The position numbers were made by a program, and so were the translations under genes. The notes beneath the pieces are model-generated. The model did not search any database. It was given only the letters and a program-made list of their open reading frames with translations, and had not been told where the DNA came from. This document shows positions 1 to 11,122 of a stretch of 64,000 bases of DNA, in pieces. Where the stretch lies: positions 1,054,001 to 1,118,000 of the forward strand of contig NC_014150.1 of NCBI RefSeq assembly GCF_000092845.1, given 5' to 3'. This DNA comes from Brachyspira murdochii DSM 12563 (GTDB taxonomy: Bacteria > Spirochaetota > Brachyspiria > Brachyspirales > Brachyspiraceae). How positions within the stretch are numbered: position 1 is the stretch's first letter; every line of letters starts with the position of its first letter.

Positions 1-2
1 TT

Positions 3-152
3 ATGGGCGAAACTATAAAAATACCTAGAAAAACTACTTTAGAAATAGCAGCCAAAGTAAAAGCTGACTTTTATACTAATAAAAAATTAGAAGATTTGCT
101 TGAAAAGGCATTTGCAAAAGAAGCTGAAGAAAAACCTAAAGAAGAAGAATAA
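3..152 (+). CDS. short or 5'-truncated ORF, unknown protein
   Basis: An open frame of 49 codons runs from an ATG two bases inside the window to a TAA. Because the window begins here, the ATG may be internal and this may be the C-terminal tail of a longer protein. The peptide is charged, with a Glu/Lys-rich end (EAEEKPKEEE), as is common for cytoplasmic protein tails. It has no hydrophobic segment and I recognise no family. A gap of about 100 bases separates it from the next gene on the same strand. Confidence 0.4.
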   Translation: MGETIKIPRKTTLEIAAKVKADFYTNKKLEDLLEKAFAKEAEEKPKEEE

Positions 153-259
153 TTAAATCATTTCTTTTATACTCTCTTAAAAATATATACATATTTTGTA
201 TATTGATATAAATGCCGATATATATTAAAATTATGTAAACTTTAAAAAATTCTGGAGTT

Positions 260-2191
260 ATGAGTAGTATGTTTAGACTTATTAGTATTGTATTGCTGAT
301 TTTTAGTATGGCAGCTGGTATATCATTTGCCCAAACTAATGAAAAAAATGTGTATGAAGGTTCACAGTATATAAGAAATGAAGAAGAAGCAAAAGCAGCT
401 TATACTTTAGCTTTGTATTATAAAGAAAGAGCATTAGCTTCTAAAACGGCAACAGCAGAAACTATTAAAGACTTGGAAAGTGCAAAAGTGATACTTTTAG
501 AAGTTCTTAAATATGTTCAAAATAAAGATATATATATAACATTAGCAGAAACTCATGAAGCTTTGGGAGAATATTATCAAAGTTCAAAAATTTATGATAA
601 TTTAGTTCTAAATAACCCTGAAGATACAGAACTGTTAGTTAAAGCAGCCGAAAGAAATATTTTTATAATAAACAATATAGACAAAGCAAGATACTATCTG
701 CAGACTGCTTATGAAATAGATAATACAAATAATGATGCATTGATATTATTAGGTTTTACATACTATCAGAAAAGAGAATTTGAACAGGCTGTATATTATT
801 TTAATAAAGTAAATGAAAATAACAAAGCAAGCAATAATTATATACAGTATTATAATTTTTATTATGGTATGAGCGAGTTTTATTTAAGCAAATTTAATAA
901 TGCTCTATTAAGATTAAATAAACTTCAAAATGTTCAGTTAGCTCCTAGTGATGAGTATAGTGCTTCTTATGCAGTAGTAAAAAGCTATCAGGCTTTAGAA
1001 AAATATAATGAAGCCTATTCCAACAGTATTATAATTGATGATGCTTTATTTTTAAGTGCATATTTAAGTTTTATGGCTGATAAATATAATAATGAATTAT
1101 TTGATGAAATAGATCCTTCATACCCTAATACTCCTAAAATATTATCAATAATTATGGAAGCAGAAACTAACGGATACAGCAATGCATTAAATATGATAGA
1201 AACTGATTTAGACAGAAGAGAAATAGATTTGGATATTATACAAACATATTATAAAATGATAACTGAAACAGGAAGCAAAGATGATAAAATAAAATCAGAA
1301 ATGGATATAATATCATTCTATCTTATGATAAAAAATATAGATGCTTTACCTAAACATATAGACAATTTAATAAATTATGATAAAAGCGGAAAGTTTAATA
1401 ATCTATATCTTCAGGCTGCATTAGAGTTTAAAAACCAAAATAATTATAAATCATCTAAAGAAATGATAGAAAAATATTTATCTTTGGATAATAAAAATAT
1501 AAAAGAAAATGAATTAGTATCATTGGTATTAACAGCAAGCGATATAGGAGAGGCTAATTTAGCAATAAGTGCCGCTGAAAAATATGAAAAAACACAATAT
1601 TCATTCAGCTACTTAAAAGCATATGCATCATTTGTTAATAAAGATAGTGAGAATACTATTAAATATTTAAATGAAGACTTTGAATATTTTTCTAATAATA
1701 AATCAAACACAAATGATTACAGAATAAATATTCCATATGTAACAGCATTAGCAGCAAATAATAAAGACTCAGCATTGCTTTATGCTAATTATAAATATTC
1801 ATTAGACACAAACTCAGCAGAAAATATAAACAGCCTATCTTGGGCATTAACTGATTTAGGAGAGGATTTGGACAGAGCAATAAGTCTCTCAAAAAATGCT
1901 GTATCATTAGAACCAAAATCTCCTCACTATATAGATACTTTAGGAGTGGCATACTATAAGAAAGGCGATTATGATAATGCTTTAAGAACTTTATTAAAGG
2001 CATTATTATATATAGATGAAGGCTCTAAAGCTGAGATATACGCTCATATAGCAGACGCCTATTACGCTAAAAATGATTATAAAAATGCTCTTAAATATTA
2101 CAGAAAATCAATATCATCTTATGAAAAAGAATTTGATTATGATGAAAATAGAATAAAAGAGAAAATAAAAAGTTTAACTGAGAATAATTAA
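260..2191 (+). CDS. exported TPR-repeat protein
   Basis: The protein of about 640 residues starts with a signal peptide: a short basic stretch, a hydrophobic core and a probable cleavage site after SFA near residue 24. Most of the rest is helical tetratricopeptide repeats, visible as A-LY and Y..AL-type hairpins at about residues 85-250 and again at 520-630, where the C-terminal repeats (GDYDNALRTLLKAL, NDYKNALKYYRKS) are clearest. TPRs are protein-protein scaffolds, so a periplasmic or envelope assembly role is likely but the partner is unknown. A GGAG at 254-257 lies too close to the ATG at 260 and fits the ATG at 269 better, so the true start may be three codons later. It probably heads an operon with the next two genes, with gaps of 45 and 7 bases. 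Confidence 0.85.
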   Translation: MSSMFRLISIVLLIFSMAAGISFAQTNEKNVYEGSQYIRNEEEAKAAYTLALYYKERALASKTATAETIKDLESAKVILLEVLKYVQNKDIYITLAETHEALGEYYQSSKIYDNLVLNNPEDTELLVKAAERNIFIINNIDKARYYLQTAYEIDNTNNDALILLGFTYYQKREFEQAVYYFNKVNENNKASNNYIQYYNFYYGMSEFYLSKFNNALLRLNKLQNVQLAPSDEYSASYAVVKSYQALEKYNEAYSNSIIIDDALFLSAYLSFMADKYNNELFDEIDPSYPNTPKILSIIMEAETNGYSNALNMIETDLDRREIDLDIIQTYYKMITETGSKDDKIKSEMDIISFYLMIKNIDALPKHIDNLINYDKSGKFNNLYLQAALEFKNQNNYKSSKEMIEKYLSLDNKNIKENELVSLVLTASDIGEANLAISAAEKYEKTQYSFSYLKAYASFVNKDSENTIKYLNEDFEYFSNNKSNTNDYRINIPYVTALAANNKDSALLYANYKYSLDTNSAENINSLSWALTDLGEDLDRAISLSKNAVSLEPKSPHYIDTLGVAYYKKGDYDNALRTLLKALLYIDEGSKAEIYAHIADAYYAKNDYKNALKYYRKSISSYEKEFDYDENRIKEKIKSLTENN

Positions 2192-2236
2192 ATAGGTTTT
2201 ATCATATATAATTTTTAGAAAGAGGATTTACAAATA

Positions 2237-2959
2237 ATGATAAATAAAAATATTATTTTTTTAATTATATTTATATTAGTGTCGTCGGTTACTTTATTTG
2301 CTCAAAATGAAAAAGATGTAATGAAAGAAGCTTTTAACAGATTCTCAAAATCTCCTTTTACATCTATATACTCAGCAGGAGGAGCATTTTACAGCGGCGA
2401 TGATTTAGACCAAATGCCTATGCTTGTTAATTATTATAAAAACAGCAATAATAAATATATGAATGTAGTTGACGGTCTTTTAGGAAGCCTTATATTTGAT
2501 GCTGAAGTTAATAATAACAATCTTACATTAGATTTACCTGAAGCAGAAACTCCTTTAAAAAGGAATTTTGATGAGTTTGCTTTGGAAGCTCCTATTATGC
2601 GTTTTCCAAAAGTTTATGCTGATATACTCGATTATAAATTTATAGACTTATCAAAAAAAATAGTAAGCAGCAATATCACACTTGGAAAAAATTGGCATAC
2701 TTTACAAATAGGATATATAGACAGAGTAGATACAATAGTTTTTTCAGCTAGCTCATATAGAATAAGGAGTTTTTCTACTGCTTTTATGGATAATGTTATT
2801 GATGTACAGTTAGGCTCTTACACTACAGTGAATAATATACCCTACCCTCAGGAGTTTATTATGAAAAGCAAAACTGATAAAAGAGAGATAAGATACAATA
2901 TTACAAATGTATCAGCAGGCGATAAAGCAAAACAAGATGCTAAAAAACTAGGCTGGTAA
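2237..2959 (+). CDS. exported protein of unknown function, possibly LolA-like fold
   Basis: This 240-residue protein has an N-terminal signal peptide (hydrophobic residues 5-20, cleavage probably after LFA). The mature part is predicted to be mainly beta, with alternating hydrophobic strands such as NITLGKNWHTLQIGYI and DTIVFSASSYRIRSFSTAF. The shape (signal peptide, about 220 residues, repeated antiparallel strands, a late K-KTDKREIRYNI strand) resembles LolA/LolB-type or DUF4292-type lipoprotein-handling folds, but I see no diagnostic motif, so that is only a suggestion. It sits between the exported TPR gene and rsmG on the same strand and is likely co-transcribed with both. An AGAAAGAGGA stretch lies about 10 bases before the ATG. 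Confidence 0.7.
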   Translation: MINKNIIFLIIFILVSSVTLFAQNEKDVMKEAFNRFSKSPFTSIYSAGGAFYSGDDLDQMPMLVNYYKNSNNKYMNVVDGLLGSLIFDAEVNNNNLTLDLPEAETPLKRNFDEFALEAPIMRFPKVYADILDYKFIDLSKKIVSSNITLGKNWHTLQIGYIDRVDTIVFSASSYRIRSFSTAFMDNVIDVQLGSYTTVNNIPYPQEFIMKSKTDKREIRYNITNVSAGDKAKQDAKKLGW

Positions 2960-2966
2960 TAAAATA

Positions 2967-3575
2967 ATGTTTGATTATAATTCTATAAGCTCTATTACAA
3001 ATATGCAAATAACTGAAGAAAATAAAAATAAACTTTTAAAATATGCAAATCTTGTAATGGATTATAATAAAAATGTTAATATTACAGGTGCTAAAACCAC
3101 AGAAGATTTTTTTTATGATCATATAGCAGACAGTCTTTTGGCATTAAATATATTTCATGATTATGATAATATAATAGATATAGGAAGCGGAGGCGGACTT
3201 CCGTCTATACCGCTTGCTATTATCTATAATAATAAAAAGTTCACATTATGCGAATCCAAAAATAAAAAGTGCGAATTTTTAAGACTTGCCAAAAAAGAAT
3301 TAGAATTAAACAATATAGAAATAAAATGCATCAATGCTTATGAGATAAAAGAAAAATACGATACAGTAACTTCAAGAGCTTTTTCTGATATATCTACACT
3401 TATAAAAATTTTTAATAAACTTAAAAAAAATAAAAATTCAAAACTAGTATTGTATAAAGGCAAAATGGAAAAAATAGAAGAAGAACTATCCAATATTCAA
3501 AAAAATAAATATAATATAGAAATACTAAAATTATTGAGTAAAGATAAAGAACGCCATATATTAATTATTTCTTAA
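2967..3575 (+). CDS. rsmG: 16S rRNA (guanine-527 N7)-methyltransferase RsmG
   Basis: RsmG (GidB) methylates N7 of G527 in 16S rRNA using S-adenosylmethionine. The 202-residue length is normal for the family. The SAM-binding motif I is seen at residues 70-80 (IDIGSGGGLPS), followed by the family's CESKNKKCEFL segment and by VTSRAFS near residue 137, which matches the conserved SRA motif. The N-terminal Y..LVMDYNKNVNITG region is also typical. It starts 7 bases after the upstream stop with no clear Shine-Dalgarno site of its own, suggesting translational coupling. Its stop overlaps by 4 bases the end of the convergent membrane-protein gene. Confidence 0.95.
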   Translation: MFDYNSISSITNMQITEENKNKLLKYANLVMDYNKNVNITGAKTTEDFFYDHIADSLLALNIFHDYDNIIDIGSGGGLPSIPLAIIYNNKKFTLCESKNKKCEFLRLAKKELELNNIEIKCINAYEIKEKYDTVTSRAFSDISTLIKIFNKLKKNKNSKLVLYKGKMEKIEEELSNIQKNKYNIEILKLLSKDKERHILIIS

Positions 3576-4576
3576 TTTGCTTCATTATTATCACTTTTAG
3601 TGGCAGTTTTTAAATCTACACCAAGCATAAATAAAAATATAAAACCTATTATAATTATAGGCACTATTCCCATCATATGATAAACAAGAGCATAAGGAGC
3701 AGCAACAGTTCTGTCTACCCCTATTAAAGAAAGCCCAAATATAATAGCCCATTCAAAAGGTCCTATTCCAGAAGGAGCAGAAGGCACAGCAAAACCAAAA
3801 CCTCCTACAGCAAATACAAATAATGCTATTATAGGAGAAGCCTTAATATCAAAAGCCATAAGAAGAAAACTTATAGTAAGTATCTGCCCTATAAGATAAA
3901 GAATAGTATAGAAAAATATTAAAAATATATGTTTAGCATCATTTTTAAATCCTATACCGTCTATAAAATTGCATGAAAATAAAATAAGTTTGTCTCCAAT
4001 ATTTTTAGGAAGTATACCAAATACTTTATGAAATACCTTATGAGCAAAATCACGCTTCCAAACCAAAAATATTAATACCAAAAAACCAACTATAGATAAA
4101 ACAAATAAAGCAATGGCAGCATATGTAACAGTTGAAGGCAGATTAGGTATAAATATAACTGAAAGACAAAGTATAACTCCTCCCGTTATAACATCAAATA
4201 ATCTTTCAGTAACAACTGAAGCTATCAATGCCGACTTGCTCACATCCTCTTTTACACCCAAAATATAAGCACGTGCCACCTCTCCGAGTTTGGCAGGAAG
4301 TATATTATTTCCCATATATCCTATATATGTAGCCATCACAACGGTTCTTTTTTTTATATGTTTCTTAAGAGGTATAAAACATTCCCATCTTAAGCCTCTT
4401 AATGCTATTATAACAACGCTTAATATGAGAGAAATAACAAAATATAAAATATTAATATTTTTTACTACTTCTAATGATTCTTTTATATTAATGCCTCTAA
4501 AAGCAAAATACAGACATACTATACTAATAACAATTCCTGCTATAACTTGTATAATAGTTTTATGTGTTTTATTCAT
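3572..4576 (-). CDS. UPF0104 / LPG-synthase-TM family integral membrane protein
   Basis: This 334-residue protein is almost entirely hydrophobic, with roughly eight membrane segments. It matches the lysylphosphatidylglycerol-synthase transmembrane domain family (YbhN/AglD/UPF0104) by the early RGLRWECF segment, the GNNILPAKLGEVARAY motif near residue 90, the SALIASVVTERLFDV segment, and the C-terminal PSAPSGIGPFEWA stretch. Members are thought to flip or modify lipids or glycolipids; no aminoacyl-transfer domain is attached here, so the substrate cannot be told. The next gene on the same strand begins upstream at 6106, and the 12-base gap suggests co-transcription with it. Confidence 0.85.
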   Translation of the reverse strand: MNKTHKTIIQVIAGIVISIVCLYFAFRGINIKESLEVVKNINILYFVISLILSVVIIALRGLRWECFIPLKKHIKKRTVVMATYIGYMGNNILPAKLGEVARAYILGVKEDVSKSALIASVVTERLFDVITGGVILCLSVIFIPNLPSTVTYAAIALFVLSIVGFLVLIFLVWKRDFAHKVFHKVFGILPKNIGDKLILFSCNFIDGIGFKNDAKHIFLIFFYTILYLIGQILTISFLLMAFDIKASPIIALFVFAVGGFGFAVPSAPSGIGPFEWAIIFGLSLIGVDRTVAAPYALVYHMMGIVPIIIIGFIFLFMLGVDLKTATKSDNNEAN

Positions 4577-4588
4577 CAGAAATATCCA

Positions 4589-6106
4589 TTATCTTACAAA
4601 ATTTTTCATTAAAGCAATAAAGTTATCAAAATCATTAAGCATATGTTTTGCAATGTCCAAATTAAATTTAGGTAAATACTGAATTTTATTTGCATTACTT
4701 ATTTCTATTTTTGTACCATTTCCGCAGTCTTCAAGTATATTCTTTACTATAGTAGTCAAATCTAAAACAGCATTATAAACACTAAGAATTATTTTGTTTC
4801 CTTCAGCATCTATTTTATTAACCATAGTTTCTATCAAATCTCTATTAGCATTAGCCTTATTTTTAGAAACTATCCAGCCTTTAAGACGCTTAAAGTTCTC
4901 AGATTCCGGACTTAATGTAGTATCAAATTTCTGTATAACTTCCCTAGCATCGTTCAATATATAAAAGGCATCTAATCCTAATGAGTTTCTATCTTTATGA
5001 ACAAACTCAGCACCCAAAAACATATCATTAAGCGGATCTTTATAATTTACATCAAACATCTCTATAATAAAAGTTTTTATATACTGAAGCGGCTCTACAC
5101 AAGTAAATATAGGGCAGTCAAATTTTTCAAGCTGCTCATTTTTCTCTTCATTAACATTTGATAGTTTTAATATTTCTATACCGCTGAACATTTTATTACG
5201 CATTCCGGCTATTTTACTGCTCTTTATATCAGCAACTATACTGTCCATATCTTTTTTAAGATTATTAGTGAAGTCTGTAATATAATTTACAAATATATTC
5301 ACATTTGAAGGACTTACTGTGCATTTGTATGTAAAATCTTTAAGCAGATATACTATAATATCATGAAGCAAATTAGGAGTTTGCAAATATTTTACCCTAG
5401 CAAGAAAAGATTTGATATTTTTTTCCGGTATAGCAGGAACGCCTAAATACTGCTGAAAAACATTTAAAGCAGATAAAAGTTCTTTTCTTATTACTATAGA
5501 ACTAACCGCATAATCCAATTTTACCAAGTCATCAACTATCTGTATATTAGAACTAGGCTTAAACTGAGGATTAGAACTATAAGCACCGTCTACAAATGAA
5601 GGACAGAAAGCTCTTAGAAATAGGAAGAAATCGAAATTTGAAAGCTGAGCAAAGTCTTTTAGAAGATTAAATGTCAAATTTATCTCCTTACCGTTTTCGC
5701 CGCTTATATATTTTTTAAACTTCACAAAATTATTTTTTACTTCGCTGAATACTGAATTAGGATTATTTCCCTCCTGTATTTTAGCAAGCATATAATCTCT
5801 ATTTAAAGTCGAATATATTTCTTTAATCTCGCTGCTGAAAGAAAACTCTATTAAATAATACGAAAACTGCTTTCCGTCTTTTACTATAAACTCTTCTTTT
5901 AGAGGAGCAAGCAGAGGACCTATAACCTTATACATTTCAAATATAAATTTAGCACAAGCAGCTGTAAGAGCTTTTGTTTTCAAATCTACAAAATCATATT
6001 TCTGCTTTGATATTCTGTCCGAATACTCTTCCATACGCATTTTTTCTACTAATTCGGGTGTTCTTATGTTAAATAAATTGTACTTAATATAATCAAAAAA
6101 ATTCAC
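4589..6106 (-). CDS. large protein of unknown function, possibly a spirochaete-specific family
   Basis: The 505-residue protein has no signal peptide and no membrane segment. It is mostly helical, with aromatic-rich stretches (FDFFLFLRAFCPSFVDG near residue 160; YIKTFIIEMFDVNYKDPLNDMF near 350). The overall layout recalls a spirochaete family of unknown function (DUF5312 is my best guess, weakly held). It lies 12 bases upstream of the UPF0104 membrane-protein gene and probably shares its transcript, which hints at a membrane-related cytoplasmic role without proving it. The start ATG at 6106 is followed by a normal N-terminus (MNFFDYIKYNLFN). Confidence 0.7.
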   Translation of the reverse strand: MNFFDYIKYNLFNIRTPELVEKMRMEEYSDRISKQKYDFVDLKTKALTAACAKFIFEMYKVIGPLLAPLKEEFIVKDGKQFSYYLIEFSFSSEIKEIYSTLNRDYMLAKIQEGNNPNSVFSEVKNNFVKFKKYISGENGKEINLTFNLLKDFAQLSNFDFFLFLRAFCPSFVDGAYSSNPQFKPSSNIQIVDDLVKLDYAVSSIVIRKELLSALNVFQQYLGVPAIPEKNIKSFLARVKYLQTPNLLHDIIVYLLKDFTYKCTVSPSNVNIFVNYITDFTNNLKKDMDSIVADIKSSKIAGMRNKMFSGIEILKLSNVNEEKNEQLEKFDCPIFTCVEPLQYIKTFIIEMFDVNYKDPLNDMFLGAEFVHKDRNSLGLDAFYILNDAREVIQKFDTTLSPESENFKRLKGWIVSKNKANANRDLIETMVNKIDAEGNKIILSVYNAVLDLTTIVKNILEDCGNGTKIEISNANKIQYLPKFNLDIAKHMLNDFDNFIALMKNFVR

Positions 6107-6213
6107 TGTTACGATACCCCATTAACGTTTTTTCAAATTTTAGATACCATATAGTATACTAAATTAACTAATATTTAAATGTTTTTAAACAAATTTTTCC
6201 TATTAAAAAATAT

Positions 6214-7035
6214 CTATTCTTTAATAGCATTCAAAGCATTTTTAGCTTCTTCATAATTATTATCTATTTCTAAAGACTTTTCAAAATTTTCTGCTGCAAG
6301 TTTTTTATTTCCAGTAGCAGCATGTATTAAACCTATATTATAATATACTAATTTATTATTCTTATCAACATCTAAAGCCTTTTCTAAATATCTTATTGCC
6401 ATTTTATTACTATTTTTTTTCTTATAGCAGGAAGATATATTGCATAAAACATAAGGATTAAGCCCCTCATAATTGGCATTAACCTCATGAAAAAGCGAAA
6501 GTGCCTTATCATAATCCTCATTGTGATGATATATGCATCCAAGCAGATTAATAATATCGTTTGTAGGCTTAGCATTATATGCAAAATTAGCATATTCCAA
6601 CGCTATATCATACTCTCTCCAAGCAAATGACTGAAAAGCTATATATGAACATCTTTTATAATCTTTCGGTCTTATTTTTGTATTTCTGGATAATTCCAAT
6701 GCCTTTTCTAAATATACTTTTCTATTTATTTTATCCATAACAGCCATATATTCATATACAAAAGCATTTTCTTTACCATTTGCTATAAGTTTATTAAAAT
6801 AACTCAAAGCAGCATCATATTGATTTTTTTTCATATAAAAAAACGCAGTCATATATAATGCTTCTGGGTAATCTGGGCAGTTTAATAATATTGAGTTATA
6901 ATACTCTTCAGCATCTTTAAGTCTAGCTTCTTTAAGAGCAATTCTAGCCAAAATAGATAAAGTATACGGATCATTAGGCTTTTTCTCTAAAATAGCGTTA
7001 TACTTATTTAACTGCTTAGCATATTTACTAGCCAT
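6214..7035 (-). CDS. cytoplasmic TPR-repeat protein
   Basis: About 273 residues, nearly all tetratricopeptide repeats: examples are DAEEYYNSILLNCPDYPEAL, YDAALSYFNKLI and the C-terminal pair ending in AAENFEKSLEIDNNYEEAKNAL. I place the start at the ATG at 7035 (MASKYAKQ), preceded by GTGAG about 8 bases upstream. The frame stays open to 7104, but those extra 23 residues are Tyr/Ile-rich, AT-driven and do not look coding. TPRs bind other proteins; the partner is not evident. It follows tgt by about 80 bases on the same strand and may be read from its transcript. Confidence 0.82.
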   Translation of the reverse strand: MASKYAKQLNKYNAILEKKPNDPYTLSILARIALKEARLKDAEEYYNSILLNCPDYPEALYMTAFFYMKKNQYDAALSYFNKLIANGKENAFVYEYMAVMDKINRKVYLEKALELSRNTKIRPKDYKRCSYIAFQSFAWREYDIALEYANFAYNAKPTNDIINLLGCIYHHNEDYDKALSLFHEVNANYEGLNPYVLCNISSCYKKKNSNKMAIRYLEKALDVDKNNKLVYYNIGLIHAATGNKKLAAENFEKSLEIDNNYEEAKNALNAIKE

Positions 7036-7115
7036 AAACAAACTCACTAAATTATTTTTATAATAATGTATATAATACAATAATTTATAATATATGTAAA
7101 ACAATTATTAATCAA

Positions 7116-8246
<1,131 letters not shown>

Positions 8247-8312
8247 TTATTTTAAATATTTAAATGATATTTTATACGAAAATGAATAAATATCAAATTT
8301 TATAATATAAAA

Positions 8313-8334
8313 AAGGGGACTTATAAATCCCCAG
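8313..8334 (-). terminator. hairpin terminator-like element between chemoreceptor and tgt
   Basis: Arms GGGGA (8315-8319) and TCCCC (8328-8332) can pair around an 8-base loop. On the - strand the hairpin is followed by TTTTT and more A/T, as in a rho-independent terminator. It lies about 75 bases upstream of tgt and downstream of a second, stronger terminator, so it may end a short transcript from the region between them or act as a back-up. Confidence 0.5.
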
Positions 8335-8502
8335 AATAAATATATACAACAAAAATATTATCTTATTGTCATTATATAATTATTATAAATAAAAGTTTTA
8401 AGTATAAACTAATAATTGCATATTACATCATTTTTATCAAAAAAAATTATTAAAACAACAATATTTTTTAATGCATTTATAAAAGATTACTGATGCATAT
8501 AA
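8335..8502. other. AT-rich gap between two terminators, no gene seen
   Basis: This stretch, part of the 319-base gap between tgt and the chemoreceptor gene, is strongly A/T and has no open frame of useful length on either strand. It is bounded on both sides by - strand terminator hairpins. A short untranslated transcript could come from here, but I see no convincing promoter. Confidence 0.4.
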
Positions 8503-8540
8503 TAAAAAAGCTCTGCATCTCATAAAAGAAATACAGAGCT
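8503..8540 (-). terminator. rho-independent terminator of the chemoreceptor gene
   Basis: Arms AGCTCTGCAT (8509-8518) and ATACAGAGCT (8531-8540) form a near-perfect 10-base stem around a 12-base loop. On the - strand the stem is followed by a run of T (complement of the A-run at 8503-8508). It lies 16 bases past the chemoreceptor stop codon. Confidence 0.8.
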
Positions 8541-8556
8541 ATTAATTTTTTATAAA

Positions 8557-10403
8557 TTATCTGCTGCCGTTTGGAAGCTGGAATACATTCACTGCAGACA
8601 TCAATTCCTCAGACTGAGCAAATAATACTTCAGCAGAAGCAGTTGCCTCTTCTACTAAAGCAGCATTTTTCTGCGTTGTAGCATCCATTTCATTAACAGC
8701 AATTTTTATCTGATCTATTCCATTTTGCTGCTCAACAGCACTCTGACTTATACCTTCCATAATTTTTGAAGCATCTTCTATTTTATTTTGTATATCTATA
8801 AATATTTCCTGTGATTCTCTAGCTGTACCTGTTGCTTTATCTATTTTTTCATAAACGTTTTCTATTAAGTCTGTAATACTTTTTACTGAAGTTTGAGTAG
8901 TCTGAGCTAAGTTTCTAACTTCGCTTGCTACAACAGCAAAACCTTTACCTTGTTCTCCGGCACGTGCTGCCTCAACAGAAGCATTAAGTGCCAATATATT
9001 AGTTTGAAATGCTATATCTTCAATAATTTTTGTAATATCTTTAATTTTAGAACTAGCTTCATGAACTTCTTCTATATTTGAAGTTGTTTCAGCAACGATG
9101 TTTCCGGCATTCTCTACAGAAGTTTTTGATTCTAATATCATCTTACTTCCATTAATAGATTTATCAGCAGAATCCTTAATGGTTGATGAAATTTCAGCCA
9201 TAGAAGCAGATGTCTCTTCAATACTAGCAGCCTGACTTTCTGTTCTGTGAGCTAAACTGTATTTTGTTCTGATAATTCTTTAGCAGCCATAGTTATATTA
9301 TTAGCAGATTCCGCAACTACTCTTATAGTTTCTACAAGTTTTATTCTCATAGCTACAAATGCATTAGACAATTCTCCAAGTTCATCTTTACGTTTTATTT
9401 TTTGTTTTGTAGTTCTCAAATCACCATCTGCTATCTCTTTAGCTAAACCAACCAATATATTTAAAGGTGCTGTTATTGAACGTATAAATGCTGATATAAA
9501 GAGGGCTATAACCACTATGGCAATAATAGATATAATTATCATCATTTTCATAAGAGCAACATTAGCTTCATATATCTCGCTTTCAGTCATTGATACGCCT
9601 AATACCCAAGGCTGTGATTTTAATGTAGTGTATGAAGCTACCCTTTTATAACCGTCAAAATCATAAGTCAATATACCGCTATTTTTATTAAAAGCATCAG
9701 TATATACGCTTGGAGCTGCAGCGTTAATATTTTTCAAATTACTATGTATTTTGATAATTAAATTTTTATCTACAGCAAACATACTTCCTGTTCTGCCTAT
9801 AACTAATTTTTCTATATGAGTTTTATTCAAAGTTGACCAATCTAATATTATATATAAATAACCAATAATCTGATTATTATTATTCATCACTTTTTCAAGC
9901 AGTATCAAAGACCAGCCGCCTGTTGTTAAAGAGCGTGTAATATTTTCTCCAAACACGCCTTTGCTGCTTGAATTTATCTTTGTTCTTAAATCAGGGTGTA
10001 TATCAAACATATTCTGTCCGACTAAATCTTCATTGTCTGAATCTATTAATACAAGTCCGTTACTGTCAGATAAACCTATATTAATGGCATATTCATTTAA
10101 TGATTTAAATTTCTTAAGATTATTTAAAGCAATAGTTTTTAAATCATCAGTACGAATCTCTAAATACCTTATTAATTCTTCAGATGTTCCATATATGCTT
10201 GCAATAGTTAATTGATCATTAAACCAAGTATCAATTAATGAAGCATATCCCAATACAGTATTATTAAATCCGCTGTATGTAGCATTTTTTATACTGTCAG
10301 ATGCTTTAATTTCTGTTATAACTATTAATGCTATAATAAAAACAGTAACCATAGAAATAATAATAAGCGGCATCTTAATTTTTAGACTTTGGAACTTTCT
10401 CAT
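8557..10403 (-). pseudogene. methyl-accepting chemotaxis protein, disrupted by a single-base frameshift
   Basis: Two frames together encode one chemoreceptor. The upstream part (10403 down to 9252, 383 residues) carries a membrane anchor near residue 15, a periplasmic dCache-type sensor (LSDSNGLVLIDS, YLYIILDWSTL), a second membrane segment near residue 290 and a HAMP domain, then stops after [11 protein letters not shown]. The downstream part (about 9258 to 8557) continues in another frame with [12 protein letters not shown] and the full methyl-accepting signalling domain, including the conserved [23 protein letters not shown] tip. One missing base around 9256-9262 restores one protein of about 615 residues, collinear with the intact paralogue at 11123. 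It is either a recently inactivated gene or an assembly error. Function in the intact form would be ligand sensing and control of CheA. Confidence 0.85.
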
Positions 10404-10512
10404 ATATAATATTCTCCAGAATTAATAAAATATTTTTACATAATAAAATTATAATTATTTTTTAAAAAAAGTGTTATAGTTTTTTACAATAATAATTCAG
10501 TATAAATAAATA

Positions 10513-10908
10513 TTATTGGAATATATCCTTTATATAATCATAAGGAAGCAAAGAATTTTTATCAGTATAAAAAAAACTGCCTATAGAAGCTGTTTCTGAA
10601 GAATACACAGTAATATTACTTAACATATTTTTATTTGTAGAATAAATATTAATGTTATATCCATTCTGATAATTACCTATTTTTAGTATCACTTTATTTA
10701 GAGAGATGCTATTTAAACTTTTTACTATAAAGTCTATATTATTTGTATCTGTTATAGATATTGAAATGCCGTTATAAGATATATCTATTTTTGATACACT
10801 TTCAGGGCAGCATCTTATACCATTAATAGGTACTTTATACCATAAAACTGCTATTATTATGATAAATAATGGAATAAAACCAAAAGCTTTTTTTAATTTA
10901 TTTTTCAT
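10513..10908 (-). CDS. small membrane-anchored protein of unknown function
   Basis: The 131-residue protein has a basic N-terminus and one hydrophobic segment (residues 11-26), then a hydrophilic beta-rich domain with a Cys-Cys pair just after the membrane (GIRCCPES). The segment is more likely an uncleaved anchor than a signal peptide, since no good cleavage site follows. The domain would face the periplasm. It lies between two divergent chemoreceptor genes, but nothing shows a link to chemotaxis. I do not recognise the family. Confidence 0.6.
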   Translation of the reverse strand: MKNKLKKAFGFIPLFIIIIAVLWYKVPINGIRCCPESVSKIDISYNGISISITDTNNIDFIVKSLNSISLNKVILKIGNYQNGYNINIYSTNKNMLSNITVYSSETASIGSFFYTDKNSLLPYDYIKDIFQ

Positions 10909-11122
10909 TATTTTTACTTTTCTATATTAGGAAAGAAGTATAACATATAAAAAATTATTTATCAAATAAAAATAAAAAAAATATATATAATTACTTAATC
11001 TAATATAAAAAAAATAATAAATTGATAACTCTTTTTTTTACATAAAAAAACGATAAATAACTAGATATATTTTAGAATATATAATACTATTTAAGTGATA
11101 TTTTATTAGTGAGGCTTTGTAT

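Noticed and set aside
7036-7104. 23-residue N-terminal extension of the TPR protein
   Set aside because: The sequence is Tyr/Ile-rich, has no ribosome site, and precedes a better start at 7035.
11030-11122. Flagellar/chemotaxis sigma-28 promoter before the chemoreceptor gene
   Set aside because: A CGATAA-like string occurs near 11050, but no TAAA element lies at the needed spacing.
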